Virus record (IMG/VR): IMGVR_UViG_3300021959_000116
Coordinates: 1-40,534 of that record
Direction: 5' to 3' (one strand)
Origin: a virus
DNA length: 40,534 nucleotides
Part shown: positions 33,765-40,534 of the stretch, in pieces
Position numbering within the stretch: position 1 is the first letter of the stretch
Layout of the letters: each line of letters starts with the position of its first letter
Made by a program: the position numbers and the translations under genes
The notes under the pieces: model-generated
Seen by the model: the letters and a program-made list of their open reading frames with translations, nothing else
Told to the model about the DNA's origin: nothing
Database searches by the model: none

Positions 33765-35150
33765 TTAAGCTTCGTGATCGATCTTCACTGCAGGCTCATT
33801 ACCCGCACCGTCGCCAGCCAGAATTTCTTCAAAGCCAAGCGATTGAGAAGCTACGATTACACGACGCTGGTTCATGACTTCGTAATCTTGCTCAACAGAT
33901 ACACCTCTCAGTCGAGGTACAACGTAGTTGCGAGTGTTAACTGCAAATGCAGCAGGCGCAGCAGCAACTTCAGCGGGGAACTCTTCAGATACAATTACGG
34001 GTGAACCGTATACTGCACCGATAGTACCAACAACTCGTGCTGCCAAGTCTGAACCAACTTCATCCAGAGTCTGGAAGTTAGCGTCATTCAACAGATCAAA
34101 GTAGCTGTTCTGGCTAACGATGAACGCGATGTCGCCGGGGTTAAGACCATACTTACCCATTGCTTCACGAGCACCCAACAGCATAGCTGCAGTCAGACGA
34201 GTTGACGCTGCCAGTGAGAAAGTGCCGGGATCATATGCAGCTGCATAGTTATCCAGACCAGAGATAGTGCCGTTACCGTTCAGGATAACGTCTTCTACCG
34301 CACGACCGTGCGCACGAGCTACTGATTCGATCAGCATAGGCATCAAGTTAATGAGTACCTGCTCGTCTACGTCGTTGTCCATAAAGGTGCTAGAAACCAG
34401 ACGATAAGCATTAAGTACTACTTGCTTAGCGTTATACTGGTTAGCAGTTACCTGGGGACGGTTCTCCAAGTTACCGGCAGTTGCAGAGGTTGCCCAAGCA
34501 GCCTTGCCAGCATCAGTTTGGATAGGCAGTACAGTAGCGCCGCCATTTACGGGAATCTCACGGAACAAACGAGCAACTTTCAGCTCATGCATGATTTCCT
34601 TCTCGATCAGTGAAGAAACTTCCTGGTCGATATCTGCAGCGTTGGCCGCGTAATTTACGCCAGCTTTCTCTTGCAGATCTTGAGCAAAGTCAGTGTTCCA
34701 ACCCTTACGAGTCATAACACCCAGCATATGAGCGGTCAAGAAATCCTTGCCCCACTTAGAGATGTCTGTTTTTTCAGCGCGGTCAGCGAATACACGCTTA
34801 GAATCACGCATTTTAGCGATTTCTTCTGATTTCTCTTCCAAATCTCGCTTGTACTTAGCCAGAGTTTCTTCCATATCAGCATTACGCTTGGATAGATCCT
34901 GTTGTACATCAGCCATCAGCCGCTCAGCACCTGACTCAATGCCAGTCTTAATAGCGGTCTTAACTTCTTCTTCTTGCTGAGCTTTAGCTTCGGCTTCTGC
35001 CTGAGCTTTCTCAGCAGCTTCTTGGGCAGCCTTTTCTTCGGCCGCCTTCGACTCAGCTTGCTTCATAGCGATCTTAGCAGCAGTCTCCTCTGCTACTTTC
35101 TTCGCAAAAGCTTCCAAGTCGATTTCGGGAGTTTTTACTTCTTCCGACAT
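33765..35150 (-). CDS. Major capsid protein (delta domain plus shell) from internal start, 461 aa
   Basis: In-frame ATG at 35150 (Met206 of the fusion) is preceded by GAGGAG, with 6 bases between the SD and the ATG. This is the strongest ribosome site of the gene and stronger than the one at 35765. Downstream of it, composition and codon choice change to GC-richer, C-ending codons (48% GC in one 50-base sample in the shell region against about 34% in the tape measure), as expected for an abundant protein. The product would have SEEVKTPEIDLEAFAKK at its start. Internal initiation would supply capsid protein in excess of protease. Proof needs protein N-termini. Confidence 0.72.
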   Translation of the reverse strand: MSEEVKTPEIDLEAFAKKVAEETAAKIAMKQAESKAAEEKAAQEAAEKAQAEAEAKAQQEEEVKTAIKTGIESGAERLMADVQQDLSKRNADMEETLAKYKRDLEEKSEEIAKMRDSKRVFADRAEKTDISKWGKDFLTAHMLGVMTRKGWNTDFAQDLQEKAGVNYAANAADIDQEVSSLIEKEIMHELKVARLFREIPVNGGATVLPIQTDAGKAAWATSATAGNLENRPQVTANQYNAKQVVLNAYRLVSSTFMDNDVDEQVLINLMPMLIESVARAHGRAVEDVILNGNGTISGLDNYAAAYDPGTFSLAASTRLTAAMLLGAREAMGKYGLNPGDIAFIVSQNSYFDLLNDANFQTLDEVGSDLAARVVGTIGAVYGSPVIVSEEFPAEVAAAPAAFAVNTRNYVVPRLRGVSVEQDYEVMNQRRVIVASQSLGFEEILAGDGAGNEPAVKIDHEA

Positions 35151-35765
35151 TTTGATCTCCTCTTTCGCGGAAATTTCCGCTTCGTCCGGTGTGTCACTAG
35201 CTACCGATGAATTTTCATCCTTAGCCAGAGACTGACCGGCTAGATCTACACGATTGGTGAAAGTTTTTTTGAACTCATTATACTCATCCATTGAGTCAAA
35301 TGACTTCGCCAGAGAAAAAGTTGCTGCTTGATTGCATGGTACCGATACAACTGATACTTCAAACAACTCAGCATCCTTAATCTTTAGTCCGTCGGTTTCC
35401 GAAATATAATCAGCATCCTTGACTCGGAAACCAACAGAAAAAGCTCCAAGAATGCCTTCTTTTACTAACTGCGCCACAGAATCTGGCGCTGACTTACTAA
35501 TTTTTGCTTTAAGCTCTAACCCATTGTCGGTAACTTTAAGACCTGTAGCTCGACCAATTGGTTTATTGTAATCATGATTAAAAAGAATAATAGGGTTCTT
35601 TTCAAAATTACGAAGTCCACCTTTTGTCCAAGCTTCTGCCATAATAACATCATTTGCACGATCCTCATCATGCGTACTTGCCATACCGCAGATGTGTACG
35701 CCTCCGTCATCATCTTCATGAAGAGCTTTAAAGGTGGAGGTAAGATTAAAGACTTTATTCATCAT
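33765..35765 (-). CDS. Prohead protease fused to HK97-fold major capsid protein, 666 aa
   Basis: Residues 1-170 form a U35 prohead protease: AEAWTKGGLRNFEKNPIILF, catalytic His64 in FNHDYNKPIG, catalytic Ser110 in GAFSVGF, and the SVVSVPCNQAA end. Residues about 206-330 are a charged, Ala/Glu/Lys-rich coiled coil like the HK97 delta scaffold domain. Residues about 335-666 are the HK97-fold capsid with the N-arm, P-loop and A-domain phrases (VLPIQTDAGKAAWATS, LVSSTFMDNDVDEQVL, GRAVEDVILNGNG, DIAFIVSQNSYFDLL). The chain is one open frame, so protease, scaffold and shell are joined. A strong internal start at 35150 lies at the junction. ATGATG at 35765 overlaps the upstream stop. Confidence 0.92.
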   Translation of the reverse strand: MMNKVFNLTSTFKALHEDDDGGVHICGMASTHDEDRANDVIMAEAWTKGGLRNFEKNPIILFNHDYNKPIGRATGLKVTDNGLELKAKISKSAPDSVAQLVKEGILGAFSVGFRVKDADYISETDGLKIKDAELFEVSVVSVPCNQAATFSLAKSFDSMDEYNEFKKTFTNRVDLAGQSLAKDENSSVASDTPDEAEISAKEEIKMSEEVKTPEIDLEAFAKKVAEETAAKIAMKQAESKAAEEKAAQEAAEKAQAEAEAKAQQEEEVKTAIKTGIESGAERLMADVQQDLSKRNADMEETLAKYKRDLEEKSEEIAKMRDSKRVFADRAEKTDISKWGKDFLTAHMLGVMTRKGWNTDFAQDLQEKAGVNYAANAADIDQEVSSLIEKEIMHELKVARLFREIPVNGGATVLPIQTDAGKAAWATSATAGNLENRPQVTANQYNAKQVVLNAYRLVSSTFMDNDVDEQVLINLMPMLIESVARAHGRAVEDVILNGNGTISGLDNYAAAYDPGTFSLAASTRLTAAMLLGAREAMGKYGLNPGDIAFIVSQNSYFDLLNDANFQTLDEVGSDLAARVVGTIGAVYGSPVIVSEEFPAEVAAAPAAFAVNTRNYVVPRLRGVSVEQDYEVMNQRRVIVASQSLGFEEILAGDGAGNEPAVKIDHEA
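35148..35163 (-). promoter_or_regulatory. Internal ribosome binding site and start codon within the protease-capsid gene
   Basis: On the - strand AGAGGAG (35163-35157), ATCAAA, ATG (35150-35148). Spacing and sequence are near-ideal. The site encodes EEIKM in the fusion, and the DNA around it marks the boundary between protease linker and coiled coil. Confidence 0.8.
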
Positions 35766-36087
35766 CTTTACTCACTTTAGCTGCTGCCGAAGCAGGCTTG
35801 CTCAAAGATTCAAGCGGATCCTTTTTAGGAGCTGCTTTTGGCTTTGGGTCTATTTTAGGCTTCGGAGCTTCCTTTGGTGCATTAATTTGCTTCCAAGCAT
35901 CTGGCATCTCATTTTCAAGAATGCCTATCATCCGAGGCCAATTACCAAAAAGATTAAAAATTAATCCAATTCGAACTGGAGCTTTTGTATCTTGCTCCCA
36001 ATCATGTCTAGTCATTACATGACCTACTTCAAGCATATGCATTGCAATATCTTGCAATACTGCCATTCTTGCGCGTGCTCTAGCCAT
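35755..36087 (-). CDS. Hypothetical head-region protein, 110 aa
   Basis: Start at 36087 is chosen because AGAAGGAG lies about seven bases upstream; an in-frame ATG at 36120 would overlap the portal by 41 bases. The N-terminus is basic (ARARARMAVLQDIAMHML), followed by GHVMTRHDWEQDTKAPVRIG and FNLFGNWPRMIGILE, and the tail is Pro/Lys/Ala-rich (KPKIDPKPKAAPKKDP) ending SKDDE. No family recognised. It overlaps the portal end by 8 bases and the fusion start by 11. Position and low-complexity tail would fit a head-assembly helper, but that is only inference. Confidence 0.72.
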   Translation of the reverse strand: MARARARMAVLQDIAMHMLEVGHVMTRHDWEQDTKAPVRIGLIFNLFGNWPRMIGILENEMPDAWKQINAPKEAPKPKIDPKPKAAPKKDPLESLSKPASAAAKVSKDDE

Positions 36088-37273
36088 CAGTTTCTCCTTC
36101 TTCTGGGCGCCCTCCCTCATCTGGATTTACCGCGCTTCCTGCAATATTTGCGGGAACTCGGAGGTCGTCAAATCCTTCGATGGGGTCGAAATTAATTGCT
36201 TGTCGAGCTTCATTAGGGCTAATGATTCCTGTGTTTACTAAAGCAGAGTAATACTGTGCTTGATCTCTCAGCTCTGGCTGAAGGGCAGGGATATTAGTTG
36301 CATCCTCAATGATCTCAAATCCAAAAAATCTCTCTAAAGCAAAATTTATCTTTCTTACTATTGGCATTATAGTTTCCAAATAGTAAAGTCTCATATTAGG
36401 TCGAAGGTTCGCATTGTTTCCTGAGTCAAGAAGAATCGGGGGAATACCAAGTGCCTTCAAAATAATTTTTTCATTTTCTGTAATTGCGGATTGAAAGTCT
36501 AACTCTTTAAAGTTTACATTCGATACGCTATCAATTTCAATGCCGCCATCAAGAATAAGAGGTCTACGACCCCCTGCATCAGGACGGTAGCGCGCAGTCC
36601 AAGATTGAATCATTCGCTCTTTGATTTTTTCTGAAAGAGTGTTTGGGGATTTCAATACGAGACCTGGAACCGCTCCATTTTTAAAGAAATTGTCTTGAAA
36701 ATCCCGCATATTTCTCATCAGTACCATTGTACGAAGCGCGGGCTTTAGTCTTGATACTCCTCGGTAAATAGAGTAAAAAGAATTTTCTTTTATATGAATA
36801 ATCTCGTTAGGAGAATAGTTAATTGTTTCATTGTAAGTAAACTTATCAATATAAGTTGTCTCACTTGCATGAATATGCATTTTACTTGCCGGCAGGTGGT
36901 ATAGGTGTACGCCATCAAAGTAAATAAATATGTTTCCGTCTAACAAATAGTCTGTAATTAGATTACGACGAAATGTGCTAATATCTTGAAAAAGATTTGG
37001 TTCTTTATTCAGTAGAAGATTAACACGCGATCTTTTAATATTCTTTACAACACTTGTTGTATTTAGTTGACCACCGACTTTTGCATCAATTTCTGCACAG
37101 TCGTCAACAATCATGTTTACGCCTCGATTTACAACTTCGAGGTCTTCATATGCACGCTCATAATTTACATGCCGCTCTCGCGATGACTCTACTTTATGGT
37201 CATAGTGAGGTTGCGCAGGATTTAACTTCTCCTCCACATTCTCTTTCTGCTGCCAAAAGTTATACCAAGCCAT
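36080..37273 (-). CDS. Portal protein, HK97 family, 397 aa
   Basis: The dodecameric portal through which DNA enters and leaves the capsid. Typical signatures are the central LLDGNIFIYFDG, LYHLPASKMHIH, the conserved GVSRLKPALRTMVLM and NFFKNGAVPGLVL segments, LKALGIPPILLDSGN and the C-terminal NTGIISPNEARQAINFDPIE followed by DLRVPANI, all in the expected order. AGAGGA five bases before the ATG. It overlaps the HNH gene by 14 bases. The length is normal for the family. Confidence 0.93.
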   Translation of the reverse strand: MAWYNFWQQKENVEEKLNPAQPHYDHKVESSRERHVNYERAYEDLEVVNRGVNMIVDDCAEIDAKVGGQLNTTSVVKNIKRSRVNLLLNKEPNLFQDISTFRRNLITDYLLDGNIFIYFDGVHLYHLPASKMHIHASETTYIDKFTYNETINYSPNEIIHIKENSFYSIYRGVSRLKPALRTMVLMRNMRDFQDNFFKNGAVPGLVLKSPNTLSEKIKERMIQSWTARYRPDAGGRRPLILDGGIEIDSVSNVNFKELDFQSAITENEKIILKALGIPPILLDSGNNANLRPNMRLYYLETIMPIVRKINFALERFFGFEIIEDATNIPALQPELRDQAQYYSALVNTGIISPNEARQAINFDPIEGFDDLRVPANIAGSAVNPDEGGRPEEGETDG

Positions 37274-37625
37274 GCTTTCCTCTTTGTATTTCTACCCAGC
37301 GTTTCTGTTTTGGGGCTGAGTGTAATGTTGGGTTACGACCATAAATTGAATGTAATTTCAAGTGATGTGCATGGCATAGAGTAACAGTGTAATCGTACAG
37401 TTCTTCAATATGCTCGTTTATAAACTCATCTCGAAAGTCTCTTATATCCTCCATGTGGTAGCCTTTTTCTTTGACCCACTTTTGAAGAAGAGGACTCAAG
37501 CTATAGTAGTGATGAAAGTCGAGTTCAGCATCAGCTCCACAGATATAGCACTCTGTTCCTTTTTCGTATCTTGCTTTTGCCTTATCCCGAATATACTTTA
37601 CGGGATCTCGTTTTAGCTCTGTCAT
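37260..37625 (-). CDS. HNH endonuclease-like protein next to terminase, 121 aa
   Basis: Contains a zinc-binding CxxC (Cys26-Cys29 in CYICG), the His-His pair 38-39 (DFHHYY), and Cys84-x-x-His87-His88...His92 (LCHAHHLKLHS), the pattern of the phage HNH family that sits between terminase and portal. In HK97 and relatives this protein (gp74) stimulates TerL cleavage of the concatemer, and a similar role is likely. It is the first gene after promoter 37655-37683. The ribosome site (AAAG before the ATG) is weak. Confidence 0.85.
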   Translation of the reverse strand: MTELKRDPVKYIRDKAKARYEKGTECYICGADAELDFHHYYSLSPLLQKWVKEKGYHMEDIRDFRDEFINEHIEELYDYTVTLCHAHHLKLHSIYGRNPTLHSAPKQKRWVEIQRGKHGLV

Positions 37626-37654
37626 CTTTGAATCTACTACTTTTTATTAACGAA

Positions 37655-37683
37655 ATTATATCGTGGGGGAACTAAATTGTCAA
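37655..37683 (-). promoter_or_regulatory. Consensus sigma70 promoter between terminase and HNH/portal genes
   Basis: On the - strand TTGACA (37683-37678), 17 bases, TATAAT (37660-37655), with AAAAATAG before the -35. It lies in the 80-base gap after TerL. Transcription should start near 37648, about 20 bases before the ATG of the HNH gene. Confidence 0.87.
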
Positions 37684-37705
37684 CTACTATTTTTCTCTGG
37701 TCCTA

Positions 37706-39010
37706 TCAAAATCCTGAAGTTGACGTTTCAAATGAATACATTGCATATCGTAATGCATCTGCCATGTGAGAAGCCATATTATGTTTTGGCTTTTCTCTTG
37801 CTAAATTTGGATTCGGATCCCATTGATATTGGTCTAAGCAAGACAAACTTTCCTTGCACCTTTGGTCTACGATAAGATTATCATTGTCAACAATACCAGC
37901 CACATGAGCGATGCCGTCCAAAACAGACTTTTTGGCATTAATGGTGGATATATCATAATTTTGAGCAAAATCAAACCGAGTTTGCTGAGCCGCTGAGTCA
38001 ATGTAGATATAGTCAATATTCCACTTTTCCACCAATCTTCGAATTTCTGCAGCATGTTGTTCTGTTGTTTTTTCAGCATCTAAATACTCATCTAATAAGT
38101 AGTATTTTTCCGAGTCCCAATCGTATCCAAGTACACAAAAAGCGGTGGGATCCCGATACCCCACATCAAGGCCTGAAAATATATCCATCTTCGAGGTGTC
38201 GAGCTCCTCCAGGTTCTCGATACACTTTTCGTGATTAAAGTTCCAAATTTGTCCTTCGTAGGTATTAAAATCCGCTTCGTATTCTTGCTTAAATTCAGCT
38301 TCGGACATACTTTTTCTAGCTTCCGAAATATCTGTTTCAGACATTCGAGGATTATCCCTATAAGTTGCGCGTATCGATGCCCATTCTGGGAATTCATCAG
38401 TAAAACCTCTATTAAAAAACTCTGCAAACCAGTTATTTTTACCTCGAGGAGTAGAAATAAACAGTGCTTTTGAGTTATCTTTGTCCAAGGTCGGACGCAG
38501 AGCTACATTAAAAGCTTCTTTTCCGTCAGCTAGGGCTGCTTCGTCGAATATGATTAGGTCATAGCTTCTGCCTACACAGGAATCGACCTGATTAACAGAC
38601 CCCATTCTTATTGTAGACCCATTCGTCAGTTCAATTACTTTATCTTTCGCATTATCTTTTGCAACTTCTAAGTCAAAATGCTTAATAAGTTGTCGTTGTA
38701 AGTCGAAAGAAATCTGAGACAAGGCATAGTTCGGTGACATAATTAAAATGTGTGAACCAGGCACTAAGGATACTAGCTGCCCAATTATATTTGCGATATA
38801 CGTTTTGCCCTGTCTTCTTGAAATTGCTGCTGTGACAAAACGATACTTATTGTTGTTTATCGCATTTATGATCGCCATTTGAGACGGAAGAGGTGTTACG
38901 CCGAGTAGTTCCAAATAAGGGTCTACTGGAAGTTTGAGAAACCTCGTCTCAGATTGAAAATCGACAATTTGCTCAGAGACCAAGTCTCTTCTACTAATTT
39001 CTACCGCCAT
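37706..39010 (-). CDS. terL: Terminase large subunit (TerL), 434 aa
   Basis: ATP-driven DNA packaging motor and nuclease. The ATPase domain has Walker A S64-R-R-Q-G-K69-T70, Walker B DLIIFDE (151-157) and the coupling motif LFISTPRG (183-190). The RNase H-like nuclease domain has three acidic residues in the right places: Asp282 (GLDVG), Asp338 (YIYIDSA) and Asp418 (HMADALRYA). The length is normal. AAGAAGGTAAT precedes the ATG. No small subunit was recognised in the window; it may lie to the right or be very diverged. Confidence 0.96.
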   Translation of the reverse strand: MAVEISRRDLVSEQIVDFQSETRFLKLPVDPYLELLGVTPLPSQMAIINAINNNKYRFVTAAISRRQGKTYIANIIGQLVSLVPGSHILIMSPNYALSQISFDLQRQLIKHFDLEVAKDNAKDKVIELTNGSTIRMGSVNQVDSCVGRSYDLIIFDEAALADGKEAFNVALRPTLDKDNSKALFISTPRGKNNWFAEFFNRGFTDEFPEWASIRATYRDNPRMSETDISEARKSMSEAEFKQEYEADFNTYEGQIWNFNHEKCIENLEELDTSKMDIFSGLDVGYRDPTAFCVLGYDWDSEKYYLLDEYLDAEKTTEQHAAEIRRLVEKWNIDYIYIDSAAQQTRFDFAQNYDISTINAKKSVLDGIAHVAGIVDNDNLIVDQRCKESLSCLDQYQWDPNPNLAREKPKHNMASHMADALRYAMYSFETSTSGF

Positions 39011-39019
39011 ATTACCTTC

Positions 39020-39586
39020 TTAATCGTTTTTTCGATGTTTGTTCCACGCTACAAAACCTCCCAGGCGCAATCCCCAGTAAGCTAAATAGTTTAGAAGTTT
39101 AAATCCATTTACTTCGATACAAATATCTCGAAAAAGTTTATCCATCCATTTTTGATCCTTCTTTCCTATAGTTGTACCATCTTTCTTTTTTAAAGTTCCG
39201 TACTTATACCCATAATCGTGAACAAGGCCACCCATGAGAAGTACTCCAGTAGGTGAGAGCCACATTGCAAGAAACTTAGGTACTGATGCTCCATCAAATT
39301 GAAAACCTTTCGGAATAACATATTCATCTACTCCTAGTGTAAAATGAAAATCGTCACAAATTTCCCATTGACGAACTCCTAAAAGCCACATCCAGATTGC
39401 TTTCCAGAACCCTTTGTCTTTTGTTTCAATTGGAAGAGGCTTCATATGGGGCATTTCATTATACATAAAACCTACTCTGTTTTCTCCTTGGCCGTCAAAA
39501 ATACTTGCTATAAATCCAATAAGAATAAGAGTAATTACAATTGTCCACTGCCAAAAAGTTACAGCAAGCTCAAACAAAAATTCCAT
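39020..39586 (-). CDS. DUF1353-like membrane-anchored phage protein, 188 aa
   Basis: An N-terminal membrane helix (about residues 6-30, TFWQWTIVITLILIGFIASIF-like) is followed by the DUF1353 signature: IPKGFQFDGASVPKFLAMWL, then SPTGVLLMGGLVHDYGYKYG with the conserved HD pair. The protein is about 190 residues, longer than minimal members because of the membrane anchor. Molecular function of DUF1353 is unknown to me. It frequently stands near packaging or lysis genes of phages. The start overlaps the previous stop (TAATG). Good family match, function open. Confidence 0.82.
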   Translation of the reverse strand: MEFLFELAVTFWQWTIVITLILIGFIASIFDGQGENRVGFMYNEMPHMKPLPIETKDKGFWKAIWMWLLGVRQWEICDDFHFTLGVDEYVIPKGFQFDGASVPKFLAMWLSPTGVLLMGGLVHDYGYKYGTLKKKDGTTIGKKDQKWMDKLFRDICIEVNGFKLLNYLAYWGLRLGGFVAWNKHRKND

Positions 39587-39918
39587 TACTTACCCTTGCT
39601 CCATGCCTGTGCGCCAAAAAAGGCCGCTACTAGGCCTGCAACTGCAACAAAATATGTAGGTGCCATATCTCCTAAAATTTTTGCAGCGTTGTCGAGTTCA
39701 ACAATATCAGTAGTAACAACCATGGCGGGATAGAACAACATACCAGCAAGAGAGAACCATGCCATATTTCTTTGAGCATCTCGCATTGCATCAGCATCTT
39801 CGAGTTCTTTTCTTTTAAACTCCATGTACATTGCATGTTCTTCTGGGTCAACGCTTCCATCTCCATTACTATCGGCAGGATGATATACTGACGACTTTTT
39901 AATTTCTTCTTCGCTCAT
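39586..39918 (-). CDS. EF-hand protein with two membrane helices, holin candidate, 110 aa
   Basis: After a short polar N-terminus, residues 16-27 (DSNGDGSVDPEE) form a perfect EF-hand calcium loop: Asp16, Asn18, Asp20, Gly21, Val23, Asp24 and Glu27. A charged helix (EHAMYMEFKRKELEDADAMR) leads to two hydrophobic helices, NMAWFSLAGMLFYPAMVV and PTYFVAVAGLVAAFFGAQAW, ending in a basic tail SKGK. The size and two-helix topology fit a class II holin, and the EF-hand could make it calcium-sensitive. This is inference; a structural membrane role is possible. The ATG at 39918 (TGATG with the previous stop) is preferred over two GTG codons just upstream. Confidence 0.75.
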   Translation of the reverse strand: MSEEEIKKSSVYHPADSNGDGSVDPEEHAMYMEFKRKELEDADAMRDAQRNMAWFSLAGMLFYPAMVVTTDIVELDNAAKILGDMAPTYFVAVAGLVAAFFGAQAWSKGK

Positions 39919-40217
39919 CACCACTTCACCTTATCTGCCCAGTATGCTGCGGACATCTTGCCCTTTGCAATATTCTTTGCATGACGAGCCTTGAAAGAAC
40001 GGCGTCGAGCTGCATATGCTGCGCTCTCGCCCTTTTTCTTTGGTGAACCACTTACACCTTGTTGTCCAAAGCGAATTGTTTTTACTTTTGTCCCAACTTT
40101 TGCCACAACAATATGTGACTTTTTCGGATGACTCGGAGTTCGCTTTGGCTTATTAAACCCCGATACTCCTGCTCTTTTTAAACGAGGATCTCGTTTTTTA
40201 CCTCTTCTTGCCGCCAC
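39918..40217 (-). CDS. Small very basic protein (DUF6321-like), 99 aa
   Basis: Lys/Arg/Gly-rich protein with the phrases GVSGFNKPKRTPSHPKKSH, VAKVGTKVKTIRFGQQGVSG and RRRSFKARHAKNIAKGKMSA followed by AYWADKVKW. I recall this as the DUF6321 family seen in cyanophages and other marine phages, but cannot verify it here. The strong positive charge suggests nucleic-acid binding. Start is GTG at 40217 with AGGAGAATG upstream. It overlaps the gene to its right by 20 bases. Confidence 0.75.
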   Translation of the reverse strand: MAARRGKKRDPRLKRAGVSGFNKPKRTPSHPKKSHIVVAKVGTKVKTIRFGQQGVSGSPKKKGESAAYAARRRSFKARHAKNIAKGKMSAAYWADKVKW

Positions 40218-40485
40218 GCTTCATTCTCCTCTTCGACTTTGTGAAAGTTTTCACCATAGTCGGCCTACCCCCTGGGTTACCTGCTTTTCTCTTTCTCGAA
40301 ATTGCTGACTTTCTTTGGGCTGGAGTCATACGAGCTGCTTTTGAAGCTGGTACACATTTTGGGTACTTCTTACTCGAAGCTTTTTTGCGGCCACAGGGCA
40401 TATACCCACCGCCTTTTTTTGGTCGAGAAATATCTACCCATTTCTCTTTAAACCACTTTGTAAGACCTCCTTTCGGTTTCGCCAT
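40198..40485 (-). CDS. Small very basic cysteine-containing protein (DUF5872-like), 95 aa
   Basis: The sequence runs GLTKWFKEKWVDISRPKKGG, PCGRKKASSKKYPKCVPASK, AARMTPAQRKSAISRKRKAG and NPGGRPTMVKTF, then a Lys/Arg-rich tail. This order matches a family I know as DUF5872, frequent in marine phages. Cys residues in PCGRK and YPKCVP may bind metal. Function unknown; the charge (about a third Lys/Arg) suggests DNA or RNA binding. It is the right-most gene of the window, and 49 bases to the edge show no assignable promoter. Confidence 0.75.
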   Translation of the reverse strand: MAKPKGGLTKWFKEKWVDISRPKKGGGYMPCGRKKASSKKYPKCVPASKAARMTPAQRKSAISRKRKAGNPGGRPTMVKTFTKSKRRMKRGGKKR

Positions 40486-40534
40486 AATTATGCAGTATAT
40501 TCAACCGTATGAACGGCTGTGCTTGTTTTCAAAT

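Noticed and set aside
37868-37890. A second TGTCAA in TerL that could be a promoter of the same family
   Set aside because: No TATAAT at 17 bases on the - strand, and it lies inside the coding region.

Overview
The window is a stretch of a tailed-phage genome, almost entirely coding, with two convergent transcription units. The head is HK97-like (TerL, HNH protein, portal, U35-type prohead protease joined to an HK97-fold capsid protein, gp6-like connector). The tail is lambda-like (tube protein, G/GT chaperone, tape measure, M, L, K, I, J), so the virion should be a long-tailed siphovirus. The base composition is AT-rich. Together with the class Ia ribonucleotide reductase cassette, several small protein families I associate with marine phages, and a large set of fibre modules, this suggests a lytic marine phage of a Gram-negative bacterium. 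The host cannot be named from this sequence.

Left end (1-2533, + strand): the 3' part of nrdA, a glutaredoxin, nrdB and a 55-residue protein. The genes overlap or nearly touch and end in a hairpin terminator (2507-2533) that also closes the opposing late operon. Nucleotide metabolism presumably continues to the left of the window.

Right part (40485 down to 2535, - strand), in transcription order: two very basic small proteins, an EF-hand two-helix membrane protein (holin candidate), a DUF1353 protein and TerL (40485-37706); HNH protein, portal, a small hypothetical protein and the protease-capsid fusion (37625-33765); connector, neck protein, tail terminator and tail tube (33711-29718); tail chaperones with a -1 frameshift, tape measure, M, L, K, I and the giant J (29585-15134); then two sets of side/tip fibre proteins, each ending in a tail-assembly-chaperone-like protein (15066-6093 and 5994-2535). 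No small terminase, endolysin, integrase, tRNA or CRISPR array was recognised.

Control of the late genes is unusually readable. Four near-identical sigma70 promoters (TTGACA-N17-TATAAT with an A-rich upstream element) stand before the HNH/portal, chaperone/tape-measure, proximal-fibre and distal-fibre blocks. Two UUCG-loop terminators follow the two most abundant virion proteins (capsid and tail tube). A slippery AAATTTT, an 8-base spacer and a perfect 10-bp hairpin mark the G/GT frameshift. A strong internal Shine-Dalgarno and start codon inside the protease-capsid gene could make capsid protein independently of the fusion. No gene-free stretch exceeds 100 bases; the 49 bases right of 40485 show nothing I can assign.
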